This document shows, piece after piece, positions 1-9,072 of a stretch of DNA of 52,758 nt; positions within the stretch are counted from its first letter, which is position 1; each line of letters opens with the position of its first letter. Source of the DNA: CAYNQN01 sp964530525. GTDB lineage: Bacteria > Actinomycetota > Acidimicrobiia > Acidimicrobiales > Acidimicrobilacustridaceae. The position numbers and the translations under genes are program-made. The notes under the pieces are model-generated. The model did not search any database, was not told the DNA's origin, and worked only from the letters and a program-made list of their open reading frames with translations. The stretch is taken from NCBI GenBank assembly GCA_964530525.1, contig CAZHBH010000006.1, positions 1 to 52,758 of the forward strand, written 5' to 3'.

Positions 1-1
1 G

Positions 2-325
2 GAGCGGCGCTCGCAGATGGCCGGCACCCTGTCGGGGGGCGAGCAGCAGATGCTGGCCCTGGCCCGCGCCATGGCCACCGAGCCAGCGCTCCTGCTGCTC
101 GACGAGCTGTCGATGGGGCTCGCCCCCATGATCGTCGAGGAGCTGTACGGAATCGTCGGCCAGATCGCCAAGGAAGGCGTCTCGATCCTGGTCGTCGAGC
201 AGTTCGCCCGCACGGTGCTGGAGGTCGCAGACCTCGCGGCGATCATGCTGAGCGGCCGCATCACCCGTGTGGGGGACCCCCTCGAGCTGGAGGAGGAGCT
301 CTCCGCCGCCTACCTGGGAGGGTAG
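2..325 (+). CDS. livF: Branched-chain amino acid-type ABC transporter ATPase (LivF-like), 3' part
   Basis: This is the C-terminal half of an ABC ATPase of the LivF/LivG type, which energises import of branched-chain amino acids or related acids from the inner membrane face. The reading frame is open to the left window edge, so the true start and the Walker A motif lie outside. Visible parts are the signature motif LSGGEQQ (about 10 residues in), the Walker B stretch LLLLDE followed by LSMGLAP, and the H-loop region where the usual His is replaced in the sequence VVEQF, as is normal for LivF. The family is clear; the substrate is not, since the permease and binding-protein genes are off-window. 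Identity as LivF rather than LivG rests on the SMGLAP and VEQ motifs. Confidence 0.85.
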   Translation, partial: ERRSQMAGTLSGGEQQMLALARAMATEPALLLLDELSMGLAPMIVEELYGIVGQIAKEGVSILVVEQFARTVLEVADLAAIMLSGRITRVGDPLELEEELSAAYLGG

Positions 326-401
326 GGGTGCGACAGCCGACGGACATGACGCAAGCACACCAAGAAGGACTATCGGCCCACGTCAAGAGTGGATGTGAGT
401 G

Positions 402-776
402 ATGGAGAGCAACGAGCAGCGCATAGAGGAGTTCAAGAAGGAGGTCGCCGAGCTCAAGCTCCGGACGCCCGACGATGGCGGGGAGCGCAACTGGCTTCTG
501 GCGGGGATCATCCTGCCGGTGCTGGGAGTCGTCGCCATCATCGTGGGGTACCTCGGGGCATCGGGTGGAGCGTCCATCGACCAGATCCCGTACCTCATCT
601 CCGGTGGGGTCCTGGGCCTCGGTCTCATCGTCATCGGCGGGGCGCTGTTCGTGCGCTACTCCCTGACCCGCTACATGCGCTTCTGGCTGGTGCGCCTCAT
701 CTACGAGGACCGTACGCAGACCGACCGCATCGTCGAGGCGCTCGAGCGCATCGAGAAGGGCGACGGCGGGAAGTAG
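402..776 (+). CDS. Small two-TM membrane protein, function unknown
   Basis: A 124-residue protein with a charged, probably helical N-terminus (about residues 1-27), two hydrophobic segments (about 31-50 and 63-85) and a charged cytoplasmic-looking tail ending in an acidic/basic helix. A GTG directly in front of the ATG at 402 could also start it. It lies 76 bp after the livF-like gene on the same strand and may belong to that operon. I recognise no domain. The clean alternation of charged helix, two membrane spans and charged helix argues that it is a real gene rather than a shadow frame. Confidence 0.6.
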   Translation: MESNEQRIEEFKKEVAELKLRTPDDGGERNWLLAGIILPVLGVVAIIVGYLGASGGASIDQIPYLISGGVLGLGLIVIGGALFVRYSLTRYMRFWLVRLIYEDRTQTDRIVEALERIEKGDGGK

Positions 777-787
777 GACCAGTGACC

Positions 788-809
788 AGGTGCCCTTCGG
801 TGGGCGCCT
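788..809 (+). terminator. Possible terminator hairpin after the small membrane protein
   Basis: Arms 788-795 (AGGTGCCC) and 802-809 (GGGCGCCT) pair at 7 of 8 positions around a TTCGGT loop, 12 bp after the stop codon and 16 bp before the SDR start. No T-run follows, so termination would be weak or factor-dependent. Confidence 0.35.
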
Positions 810-824
810 GAGAGGCTCGGTACC

Positions 825-1637
825 GTGGCAGCAGTGAGCTGGCCTTCGTCGATCCCCAGGGGTCCGCGCCCCGCCGTCGCCCTCGTCACGGGGGCCGCCA
901 GCGGCATGGGGCGCCTCACCGCCTGGCGCCTCGCCGCAGCGGGCACCGAGGTGGCGGCGCTCGACGTCGACGTGAAGGGCCTCGAGCACACGGCTCGGCG
1001 CGTCCCCCAGGTGCACCCGTTCACGTGCGACGTGCGCGACGTCGACGCGGTTGGCCGGGTGGTCGCCGAGGTCGAGGCCCAGATGGGCCCGCTCGACAGG
1101 GTGGTGAACGCCGCGGCCATCGCCGTGGCCGGCCCGCTGGCCACGCAGCCCGTGGTCGACATCCACCGGGTCGTGGAGGTGAACTACTTCGGCCTGGTCA
1201 ACGTGACCAAGGCCGTGTTGCCCGGCTTCCTGGAGCGGCGAGCCGGTGACCTGGTGCAGTTTGGCTCGCTCGCCGGCTGGGTCCCCAGCCCCTACTTCGG
1301 GGCCTACTCGGCGGCCAAGGCCGCCGTGGTCTCGTTCACCGAGACCCTGGCGCACGAGATCGCCGGCAGCGGGGTGCGGGTCGTGTGCGTGTGCCCGCCG
1401 ATGGTCGAGACCCCGATGCTCGATGAGTTCCGCGACCAGGGCCCGCCCGGCTTCGAGAAGATGCCTGGCATCCGCCCCGAAGAGGTGATCGACTCCATCG
1501 AGGAGGCACTGGCCTCCGGCGAGCTCTTCACGTTCCCCGGCCGGGGCACCTCGGTGGCCTGGCGCCTGCGGCGCTTCGCTCCCAAGCTCCTGTGGAATCG
1601 CATAGATGCGATGGGCCGCAAGGCCGCTGCTTCCTAG
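825..1637 (+). CDS. Short-chain dehydrogenase/reductase (SDR)
   Basis: A 270-residue classical SDR, expected to be a soluble NAD(P)-dependent oxidoreductase acting on a small alcohol or ketone. The Rossmann cofactor motif TGAASGMG is at residues 22-29, NAA at 95-97, the structural Asn at 120, and the catalytic Ser148, Tyr161 and Lys165 (YSAAK) are all present. Asp47 at the end of the second strand (ALDVD) suggests NAD(H) preference. The start is GTG at 825. The substrate cannot be told from sequence. It stands alone between a putative hairpin and a long intergenic region, so context adds nothing. Confidence 0.85.
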   Translation: MAAVSWPSSIPRGPRPAVALVTGAASGMGRLTAWRLAAAGTEVAALDVDVKGLEHTARRVPQVHPFTCDVRDVDAVGRVVAEVEAQMGPLDRVVNAAAIAVAGPLATQPVVDIHRVVEVNYFGLVNVTKAVLPGFLERRAGDLVQFGSLAGWVPSPYFGAYSAAKAAVVSFTETLAHEIAGSGVRVVCVCPPMVETPMLDEFRDQGPPGFEKMPGIRPEEVIDSIEEALASGELFTFPGRGTSVAWRLRRFAPKLLWNRIDAMGRKAAAS

Positions 1638-2011
1638 TCCTGCCCTGACCCCTCCCCAGGTCCTCTCGCCAGCGCTCTGGGCTCTCCTGAGGCAAGTTCT
1701 TGGGAGATTTCTCACGCTTCCCAAGCTCAGGGAGGCGTGGATACAGATGAACCCTGTCAACAGGCATCCATTGTCCAAGTCCTCCTGGGATTCGACAACT
1801 CTCTGAACCGGACCGTCTGATTGGCGATGTGCCACAGGGGTTTGGCGGGGACGTCGGACGCCCGAGCCATCCAACTTGTGTTTCGGGTTGATAGGTCAAG
1901 GCATGTCGAACGCAAGGAAAAAGCCGTGAGCTACTAGCATGTGACTTAGTTGATGGTTACAGTCTCCCTGTGCTGATCCAAGCCTAGATATCGGGCAAAG
2001 GGGGGCTGGCT
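1638..2011. other. 374-bp intergenic region with one extended inverted repeat
   Basis: No credible gene is present, and the stretch is visibly poorer in G+C than its flanks. An inverted repeat lies at about 1687-1731: inner arms CTTGGGA (1699-1705) and TCCCAAG (1719-1725) pair perfectly, and outer arms CCTGAG and CTCAGG add a second stem separated by a one-sided 7-nt bulge. No T-run follows. The remainder, including an A-rich segment near 1910-1925, matches no riboswitch I know. It should hold the promoter for the LysR-type gene. Confidence 0.4.
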
Positions 2012-3007
2012 GTGCCACTGAACATCGATGACCTGCGGTCATTTATTCTTGTGACGAACGAGCGTTCGGTCACCGGTGCTGCCGCGAAGCTCAACGTGAC
2101 CCAGCAGTCGGTCTCGGAGCGCATCCGCCGTCTGGAGGCCCGCCTCGGCACCCAGCTCTTCGATCGGCGGCCCCACGGCATGCAGCCCTCGCCCGCCGGC
2201 TTCCGCTTTCTTCCCTACGCCACCCAGGCCGTCGCCCTGCTCGACCAGGCAGCCGCCGTGATCGGCGACGACGACCTCATCAGGGCCCTGGTGCAGCGCG
2301 ACGTGGTCAGTGCGGTGCTGCCCCTGCTGGGAGACCTGGTCGGCGACGACCACGTGAAGATCTCCGTCACCGACGACGGCGAGGAGGCGATCGTCGCCTC
2401 GCTGCGCGCCGGCGACGCCGACGTGGGCATCGGGGTGTTCAACAACCTTCCCGGGCCTGCACGTGTGGCACCTGGTTCCCGGGGGCGCGGCAAGGCGGCT
2501 CGTGGTGCGTCGGTCGGCACCTCTGGCCCTTCCGAGGCCGTGTCTGGGTCCGGGCCGGACAGGTCTGGCTCCGACGGGTCCTCTTCCGGTCGGGCTGGCG
2601 TCGCCTCGGCAGAGGTGGCCGTGGTGGCCGAGGGCGTGTTCTCCGACCCGCTCATCTGGGTGGTGCCGCCCGATCACCCGCTCACCCGGCGGAGCCGAGC
2701 GCTCTCGGTGACCGAGCTGATGCCCTCGCCGGGCAACGGCTCTGCCTCCCACGGGGTCACAGCCGAGCTGGCAGGCGTCCGCGTGGGGACGCGGTCGTCT
2801 CTCGGCGACGAGCTGTCCGACGGCCGGCTCGTGGAGCTGCCCGTCGACCAACCGGGGTGGGTGGTGCCCATCTCCATCGCCTACCGCGCCGGCGAGGTAG
2901 ACCGCCCGGCGCTCGACGCCGTCCGCAGCGCCCTGCGCAGCACCACCGAGGCTGCCGGCGCCAACGGCGCCGCAAGCTCCTCGCCCTCGTCAGGAGGTCA
3001 GACGTGA
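2012..3007 (+). CDS. LysR-type transcriptional regulator with low-complexity insert
   Basis: A 331-residue LysR-family DNA-binding regulator. The winged HTH occupies residues 3-62 and carries the family pattern AAAKLNVTQQSVSERIRRLE, followed by LGTQLFDR. The effector-binding part is unusual: residues about 148-202 are a Gly/Ser/Arg/Pro-rich low-complexity stretch interrupting the periplasmic-binding-like fold, and the C-terminus ends in another Ala/Ser-rich tail. The start is GTG at 2012, with a G-rich Shine-Dalgarno around 2001-2007. The next gene on the same strand, 90 bp downstream, encodes the giant surface protein. LysR proteins usually regulate divergent or adjacent genes, so that protein and the upstream region are candidate targets. 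Confidence 0.8.
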   Translation: MPLNIDDLRSFILVTNERSVTGAAAKLNVTQQSVSERIRRLEARLGTQLFDRRPHGMQPSPAGFRFLPYATQAVALLDQAAAVIGDDDLIRALVQRDVVSAVLPLLGDLVGDDHVKISVTDDGEEAIVASLRAGDADVGIGVFNNLPGPARVAPGSRGRGKAARGASVGTSGPSEAVSGSGPDRSGSDGSSSGRAGVASAEVAVVAEGVFSDPLIWVVPPDHPLTRRSRALSVTELMPSPGNGSASHGVTAELAGVRVGTRSSLGDELSDGRLVELPVDQPGWVVPISIAYRAGEVDRPALDAVRSALRSTTEAAGANGAASSSPSSGGQT

Positions 3008-3097
3008 CCCTGCTGGCATCCGGCCCAGCCGACAGATCGAAAGAACAGCAATCCGGATCAACAAGTCAGTAGTCAGTTAGCAAACCAGGGGGGTTCA

Positions 3098-6000
3098 ATG
3101 AGTTCATCGTTGGGTAGAGGTGCGCTCGGCGCGACCGCGTCGCCACGCATGAAGAAGTGGCGAGCTGCCACGGTCGCACTTCTGGTGCTGGCCATGGTCG
3201 GCTCGCTGCTGGCCCTGGCGGTACCGCCACCTTCGGTGGCCGGCGCCCAGGGCGAGGAGCCCGAAGGGGTCACCACCGAGACGGCCTTCGACATGGACTG
3301 CGTCGGCATCGCGATTGGCCAGCGCGTCGGCCAGCAGGAGAGCCTGGGCATGGAGACCACCGCCCCCGCTCAGGTGGAGCCCGATTCCACCTTCACCATC
3401 CGCATCTCGCCCCAACAGGGGTTCTTCCCCTACGAGAAGGACAGCGGCACCGCGCTCGGGATCGTGCGCGTCTTCCACCTCCAGAACATCGAGCTGATGT
3501 ACGCGCTTCCCACCAACGCCTCGTTGGAGTCCGTGGAGATTGTCCCGGGATCCGGCTACGGGATCGAGGGCACGCCCACGGTCTCGATCAACACCACCGA
3601 CTACAACCCGGGCCGGATCGTGCTCGAGATCCCCAAGATCCCCGGCAACCCGGTGGAGCCCACCCGTGACACCTACTTCCAGTTCCCCGCGATCGACGTG
3701 ACGGTGCGCGCCACCGGACCTGTGGGCTCCAACATCACCACCCGCGTGGCCGGGACCAACGAAGCGACGGCTGGGTACGTGTTCCAGGCTGCGTCGGCTG
3801 CGCTGGCCGACGTCTACTGCTGGCCGCTCGGTGAGGTCCAGGCGCCGGCCATGTCCACGACCGCCATCGGCTCTGGTGGCCAGAGCCTGCCCACCACCAC
3901 CGAGTTGGCCGTCGATCCGACGATCCTTCCCGGCGGGGGCAAGGCGACCATGACCGCCGCGGTCAACGCACCGTCAGGAGCGGTGAGGTTCAACGACGGA
4001 GCGACGATCCTCGGCTACGCCGAGCTGAACGATGCGAGCCAGGCCACCCTCACCACCCAGCTCAACACGGTTGGATCGCGGTCCGTTACCGCCACCTACC
4101 TCGGCACGGCGGGATTCGAACCCTCCACCTCTGCCCCTGTCTCGGTGACGGTCACGAACCCGGCGAACCGCGACTCGGTCCAGGTGGCCGTCACGGCCAG
4201 CCCGGCGCGGGCGCAGTGGAGCCCGGGCGGGCTCGCCGGCGCCGTCTCCGCCTTCACCACCATCGGTGCCACGGTCTCGGGGCCCGGAGGGGGCGATACG
4301 CCGACAGGCCTGGTCCACCTCTACGACAACGGCAACCTGGTCCGCTCCGGCCAGCTGGTGGACGGGGCGATCCAGTTCGCCGAGGTCCCCGTCGGCACGG
4401 TGCAGGTGCCCAACGCAGGTCACCTCATGACCGTCGAGTACGTCGGCGACGTCGACTACTTCCCGGGCTCCGGAACGGTCCCGGTGACGGTCAACGAGGA
4501 CGCCTCGGATCCCGTCGTGGGCCTCTCCACCGACTCCCCTGCCACAGGCAACATCACCCTCAACTCGGCGGCTGCGCCGGTGCCGGGTGGCTCCGTGGTG
4601 AACAGCACCTACCGCACGGGCCCCGACGGCGTCCAGAACCTCGCCGGCGTGCTCGTCTTCCCGTCAACGACCTTCGCCACCCCGTCCGGTTCGGTCACCG
4701 GTCAGCTCGCCCAGATCGGGACCTCCAGCGGATCCATCGCTCCGTCCGGCGAGGCGAGCCTGTCGACCCAGCTGTTGCTCCAGGTCAGCGCGGCCGACTT
4801 CGGCTCAGGGGTTCAGCAGTTCGGATCCACTTGTTGGGTCGGACCGTTCGACGTGGAGCTCTCGGGTGGTCGTGCGGGTACGAGCGGGCCGATGACGCTC
4901 GCCGCGGAGGGATTCTCCGTGCCGTTCGCCCAAGCTGGGTCGTGCATCGACCAGGCCGGTTCCTCACGCGCCACGCAGGTGGGCGCCGTGCTTGCCGGAG
5001 CGAGCACCGAGATCACCCTGGAGTTCACCCCCACGGCCCAGGAGGTCGCGACGGAAGTCGTGATCACCTCGGTCACCCCAGATGGTGGATCGTCGTTCGG
5101 CCAACCGGTGACGGTGAATGCCCGGTACACCCTCGCGGGAGGCGGTGACATCCCCGCCTCGCCGTTCGGTGCCTACCTGCTGAACTTGGAGACCTACTCG
5201 AACGGGAACTTCGTGGCCACGACGGGGATGATCGTCAACCACTTCGCAGACGGACCAATCGACATCAGCTTGACCTACCCATCGCAGGCCCTCACCGGGG
5301 GAGCTCCGGCCCTCCCGGAAGGCACGACGAGCCTGCAGGTCCAGGTGGTCTCGGGGCCCATAGCGAGGGGTTTGCTGGCGACGTCGTCGCTATCGCCCTC
5401 GGTCCCCTACACCGTGCTGCCCGAGCTCCCGAAGACCCCTCCGACCTTGACGATCGACGTCCCGGAGACGGCTGCTGCTGGTGCCACCATGCACTTCCAG
5501 ATCACGTTGGACCCCGCACCTGACGACAACGAGGCCCCGGCCCCGCTGGAGGGAACGATCGAGGTCTTCGATGACATGAACGGGCTGCCCATCAAGATGA
5601 ACGGCACCGGCGTCGACAACTTCCAGGACAGGATCTACGTGGAGGCCGACAGCGACGGGCTCTTCGAGATGAAGACGGCACTCGCCCCCGGCGAGCACCA
5701 GCTGAGAGCGGTGTTCACGCCCGATTCCGAGCGATCGTCCTGGTGGTGGGGCATGGCCAGCGCCGAGGACGAGGTCACGGTCGTGGGCGAGCAGATCCCC
5801 ACGACGCTGACCATCGTGAGCGAGACCACGGAGGGCACCGGCAAGGTCCCTCAGGGGAGCTCCCTCACGCTCCGGATCCTCCTCGATCCGGTGTCCGCAG
5901 CGCGGCCGGACGAGCCGTTCCGTTCCGGAACCTACTCCGCGTTCACGCCCGACCTCAGCGGCGGGTTCAACTCCGCCGGCGTGCTGGGGGGCAACACCAT

Positions 6001-8779
6001 CATCATGAACATCCCCGTCCCATCTGAGCCAGGCCACTACGAAGCGAGGGTCTTCTTCGACCCATCGTTCCGCAACGCGGTCTCCTCTCCACGGCGGCTC
6101 GGCAACCAGGGCTACGCACCGTCGGAGGTCGTCTTCCCGTACGAGGTGGTCGCTGCTCCGGGTACGGGCGGGCCCATGGCGACCAACACCAACATGCGTC
6201 AGGTCCAGAGCAGCGGCTCCCACATCCTGGACGTCGCCCAACCCTCCATCCAGACCCAGGGGACTGTCTGGCAGAGGGTGCTCGGTGCAGTCAGCAGGCC
6301 GGCCAGGGGCTCGGTCTCGTTCACCGCGCGCAACCTCGCGACCGGTGTGGTCACCGCCCTGGGTTCGAGCAACGTGACTACCGGCGGGAACAACCAGGGC
6401 GAGGCGTCGCTCTTCCAGCCCGCCGCCACCACATCGCTGCCCGCTGGCAACTACGAGGTACGGGCTGCCTACACGACGAACAACCCGGCTCTCTACGCGT
6501 CGTCGACATCCGATTGGTACGCGGTGCAGGTGGTCGACCCTGCCTCGCCCTTGGGTTCGGAGGTCGAGCTCGATGCACCGGCGACGTCCCAGCTCGGACG
6601 CGGAGTCGTGCTCCGGGCGACGGCATCGCCGGCCGGGGCGACGGGCACGATCGAGTTCCTCGATGGTGACACGGTGATCGGCTCGGAGCCGACGGTCGAC
6701 GGTGTGGCGAGCACCGTGGTGTTCGGTCTCGAGCTGGGCGAGCACGCCATCAGCGCCCGGTTCGTGCCCGCTACGCCTGCCGTGGTGGGCTCCACCTCCG
6801 ATCCCACCACCCACACCGTGGTCGTCGCGAGCATCGACACCACCACCACGCTTACGGCCAACCCAATAGGCTCTGCGGTCGAAGGTGACGAGGTGACCCT
6901 CACGGCGAGCCTCGATCCCTCTGACGCTCCCGGATCCGTGGAGTTCCTGGCAAACGGCGAGGCCCTCGGCACCGCCGAGGTCATCGACGGCGTGGCCACC
7001 CTCCTCACCGACGAGATCCCGGTGGGCAACCAAGAGCTCACAGCGGCCTACGGACCGTCCGATCCCGAGTACGGCGAGTCGGTCTCAGAGCCGCTGGCCT
7101 ACGTCATCGAGGCTCAAGGCGAAGGCCCGATCGGGACCGGCACAGCTCTGGTGGTCAGCCCTGAGGGCTCGGCCGCCCTCGGCTCGGACGTAACCCTCAC
7201 CGCCACGATCACGCCGGGATCGGCTGTCGGGACGGTCAGCTTCCTCAGTGACGGGGAGGTCGTCGCCGGCCCGGTGCCGGTGACCGACGGCCAGGCCCAA
7301 GCGGTCGTCGACCAGCTGGGCGTGGGAACCCACGAGCTGATCGCGGCCTTCGAGCCGACCGACGAGGAGGCCTTCGAGGGTTCCGCGAGCCCGGCGCAGA
7401 GCTACGAGATCACCGCAGACTTCGACGATCCCGTCTTCGAGTGTCAGGGCACAGATGACGTCTCTCGTGGGCTGATGGAGACCATCGTGTCTCCGCCGGA
7501 TGGGATCTTGGAGCTCCCGGTGCAGCTGGTGGCCAGCGTCCCCGAGACGCTCAGCAACGGTGGTTCCGGTGAGGTGAGCTTCACCTGGACGGCAGTCCTC
7601 CCGGAGAACCTCGCCAACCTGGCCATCGAGGCCCAGGCTGCCGAGATCTACATGGAGGACATGACCATCGCCATGGTGGCAAGCGGTGGATCAGATGAGG
7701 TCTGGGAGTTCCCGACGACCCACACCATCATCGACCCGGCTGCGCCGATCACGCTGGAGACCTCGGGAACGGTCACGGCGAGTGCTGTCGAGGACATCGT
7801 CTACGACCTGCGTTCACCGCTGCTCATCACGATCCACGTGCCACCCACGCCGCTGGTGTTCATCGACGTGTACGTGAACCTGAGCTGTGAGGTCCACAAC
7901 GCCACCCAGGCCATCACCCAGGTCCAGGGCGGTGCAGTCGCCCCAGGCGCACCCACCGGTGTCACCGCTGAGGCAGGGCCTCTCATGGCCCATGTGTCAT
8001 GGACCCCGCCGGCCGACGACGGTGGCTCTCCCATCACGGGATACGTCGTCACGGCTTCTCCAGGGGGCAAGACCACCCAGACATCGGCTGAGGTGACCCA
8101 TGTGGACGTGATCGGGCTCGAAGAGGGCCAGAACTACACATTCACCGTTCAGGCAGTGAACGAGGTGGGAGAAGGCGAAGCCTCAGATCCGAGCAACGAG
8201 GTGACACCCGGACCAGGGGAGAACTTCTCCGACGTTCAGCCAGATCACCCGTTCTACGCGGAGATCGAATGGCTGGCAGCAACGGGCATCACCACGGGCA
8301 TGAGCCCAGGGTTCTTCGGAGCAGACCTCAACCTGTCACGCCAGGCGATGGCAGCGTTCCTCTACAGGCTCGAGGGAAGCCCCGATGGAGCAGACCCTGA
8401 GTGCACAGAGATGCCGTTCACGGACGTGAGCTTGGACAACGCGTTCTGCGGTGAGATCCAGTGGCTCAAGGACGAAGGCATCACCCAAGGAAACGGTGAT
8501 GGCACCTTCAACCCCACGGGCAACCTCTCACGCCAGGCGATGAGCGCCTTCCTCTACCGCCTGGCCAACGGTCCAGACACCCCACCGGCGTGCACCACGT
8601 CTCCTTACCCAGACGTCCCCACGTCCAACGTGTTCTGCCCGCAGATCACCTGGATGGGAGAGGTGGGCATCACCACCACACCTCCAGGAGACAACTTCCG
8701 ACCCTCAGACAGCCTGACCCGCCAGGCCATGGCTGCCTTCCTCTACCGCTACACCACGGTGATCCCCACCGAGCTGTAA
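3098..8779 (+). CDS. Giant secreted surface protein with Ig-like repeats, FN3 and three SLH domains
   Basis: A 1,893-residue exported protein. An N-terminal signal peptide (basic MKKWR at 18-22, hydrophobic core about 26-45, AGAQ cleavage region near 48-51) is followed by a conserved-looking beta-rich region (about 55-250) and then several bacterial Ig-like repeats. The clearest repeats run around 262-355 and 1150-1435, with the recurring pattern of 'GSVEF...G', 'G..T' and 'A.Y.P'. An FN3 domain covers about 1616-1704. The C-terminus has three SLH-type modules starting near 1709, 1773 and 1837, each ending in a variant of SRQAMAAFLYR. SLH modules usually anchor proteins to cell-wall polymers, so an envelope or adhesion role is likely. 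The ATG at 3098 follows an AGGGGGG Shine-Dalgarno at a good distance. Codons in the last ~700 bp favour A-ending triplets more than the rest, hinting at a separately acquired module. Confidence 0.85.
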   Translation: MSSSLGRGALGATASPRMKKWRAATVALLVLAMVGSLLALAVPPPSVAGAQGEEPEGVTTETAFDMDCVGIAIGQRVGQQESLGMETTAPAQVEPDSTFTIRISPQQGFFPYEKDSGTALGIVRVFHLQNIELMYALPTNASLESVEIVPGSGYGIEGTPTVSINTTDYNPGRIVLEIPKIPGNPVEPTRDTYFQFPAIDVTVRATGPVGSNITTRVAGTNEATAGYVFQAASAALADVYCWPLGEVQAPAMSTTAIGSGGQSLPTTTELAVDPTILPGGGKATMTAAVNAPSGAVRFNDGATILGYAELNDASQATLTTQLNTVGSRSVTATYLGTAGFEPSTSAPVSVTVTNPANRDSVQVAVTASPARAQWSPGGLAGAVSAFTTIGATVSGPGGGDTPTGLVHLYDNGNLVRSGQLVDGAIQFAEVPVGTVQVPNAGHLMTVEYVGDVDYFPGSGTVPVTVNEDASDPVVGLSTDSPATGNITLNSAAAPVPGGSVVNSTYRTGPDGVQNLAGVLVFPSTTFATPSGSVTGQLAQIGTSSGSIAPSGEASLSTQLLLQVSAADFGSGVQQFGSTCWVGPFDVELSGGRAGTSGPMTLAAEGFSVPFAQAGSCIDQAGSSRATQVGAVLAGASTEITLEFTPTAQEVATEVVITSVTPDGGSSFGQPVTVNARYTLAGGGDIPASPFGAYLLNLETYSNGNFVATTGMIVNHFADGPIDISLTYPSQALTGGAPALPEGTTSLQVQVVSGPIARGLLATSSLSPSVPYTVLPELPKTPPTLTIDVPETAAAGATMHFQITLDPAPDDNEAPAPLEGTIEVFDDMNGLPIKMNGTGVDNFQDRIYVEADSDGLFEMKTALAPGEHQLRAVFTPDSERSSWWWGMASAEDEVTVVGEQIPTTLTIVSETTEGTGKVPQGSSLTLRILLDPVSAARPDEPFRSGTYSAFTPDLSGGFNSAGVLGGNTIIMNIPVPSEPGHYEARVFFDPSFRNAVSSPRRLGNQGYAPSEVVFPYEVVAAPGTGGPMATNTNMRQVQSSGSHILDVAQPSIQTQGTVWQRVLGAVSRPARGSVSFTARNLATGVVTALGSSNVTTGGNNQGEASLFQPAATTSLPAGNYEVRAAYTTNNPALYASSTSDWYAVQVVDPASPLGSEVELDAPATSQLGRGVVLRATASPAGATGTIEFLDGDTVIGSEPTVDGVASTVVFGLELGEHAISARFVPATPAVVGSTSDPTTHTVVVASIDTTTTLTANPIGSAVEGDEVTLTASLDPSDAPGSVEFLANGEALGTAEVIDGVATLLTDEIPVGNQELTAAYGPSDPEYGESVSEPLAYVIEAQGEGPIGTGTALVVSPEGSAALGSDVTLTATITPGSAVGTVSFLSDGEVVAGPVPVTDGQAQAVVDQLGVGTHELIAAFEPTDEEAFEGSASPAQSYEITADFDDPVFECQGTDDVSRGLMETIVSPPDGILELPVQLVASVPETLSNGGSGEVSFTWTAVLPENLANLAIEAQAAEIYMEDMTIAMVASGGSDEVWEFPTTHTIIDPAAPITLETSGTVTASAVEDIVYDLRSPLLITIHVPPTPLVFIDVYVNLSCEVHNATQAITQVQGGAVAPGAPTGVTAEAGPLMAHVSWTPPADDGGSPITGYVVTASPGGKTTQTSAEVTHVDVIGLEEGQNYTFTVQAVNEVGEGEASDPSNEVTPGPGENFSDVQPDHPFYAEIEWLAATGITTGMSPGFFGADLNLSRQAMAAFLYRLEGSPDGADPECTEMPFTDVSLDNAFCGEIQWLKDEGITQGNGDGTFNPTGNLSRQAMSAFLYRLANGPDTPPACTTSPYPDVPTSNVFCPQITWMGEVGITTTPPGDNFRPSDSLTRQAMAAFLYRYTTVIPTEL

Positions 8780-8819
8780 TCGGCAGAGCTGAGACATAGG
8801 GCCAGAGGGCCCGAACGAC

Positions 8820-8853
8820 GGAGGCCGGGGCTCACGCCCCGGCCTCCTTGTTG
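8820..8853 (+). terminator. Strong Rho-independent terminator
   Basis: A perfect 12-bp stem (8820-8831 with 8836-8847) closes a TCAC tetraloop and is followed by TTGTTGT. It lies 40 bp after the stop of the giant surface protein gene and should end its transcript. Confidence 0.9.
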
Positions 8854-8879
8854 TCACGCCCCATGAGCACACTCTCGTC

Positions 8880-9071
8880 ATGGCAACTGGTCGGGAGCCC
8901 CCACGACACGTCTGGTTCACCCTCGAGGCCGCGCTCGAGTTGCTCGCTTCGCTTGAAGACGCCCGGGACGTTCTCGTCTCAACCTGTCACTTGGGCGTGG
9001 TCGTGGTGGTCGAGGCACAGATCAGGCGTCTGAGTCGTAAGCTTGATCTCGATGACCCAGGAGGAAGCTGA
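8880..9071 (+). CDS. Small hypothetical protein (63 aa)
   Basis: A 63-residue protein with a central helix-prone stretch (LEAALELLASLEDARDVL), a hydrophobic patch LGVVVVVEA and a charged C-terminus (RRLSRKLDLDD). Its stop codon ends one base before the ATG of the following excisionase-like gene, whose Shine-Dalgarno lies inside this frame. Such tight spacing suggests translational coupling and supports both as real genes. No family is recognised and no clear Shine-Dalgarno precedes the ATG. A shadow frame remains possible. Confidence 0.45.
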   Translation: MATGREPPRHVWFTLEAALELLASLEDARDVLVSTCHLGVVVVVEAQIRRLSRKLDLDDPGGS

Positions 9072-9072
9072 G

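Noticed and set aside
261..1874. Long minus-strand open frame of 537 codons
   Set aside because: It is antisense to the small membrane protein and the SDR, with low-diversity Arg/Gly/His/Asp composition typical of the complement of GC-rich genes.
1830..2000. Riboswitch (cyclic-di-GMP or similar) before the LysR gene
   Set aside because: A few bases resemble known cores, but no pairing scheme fits and the GNRA/receptor elements are absent.
5390..7033. 547-codon minus-strand open frame inside the giant surface gene
   Set aside because: Antisense shadow with no domain pattern; the plus-strand frame has clear Ig-like repeats.
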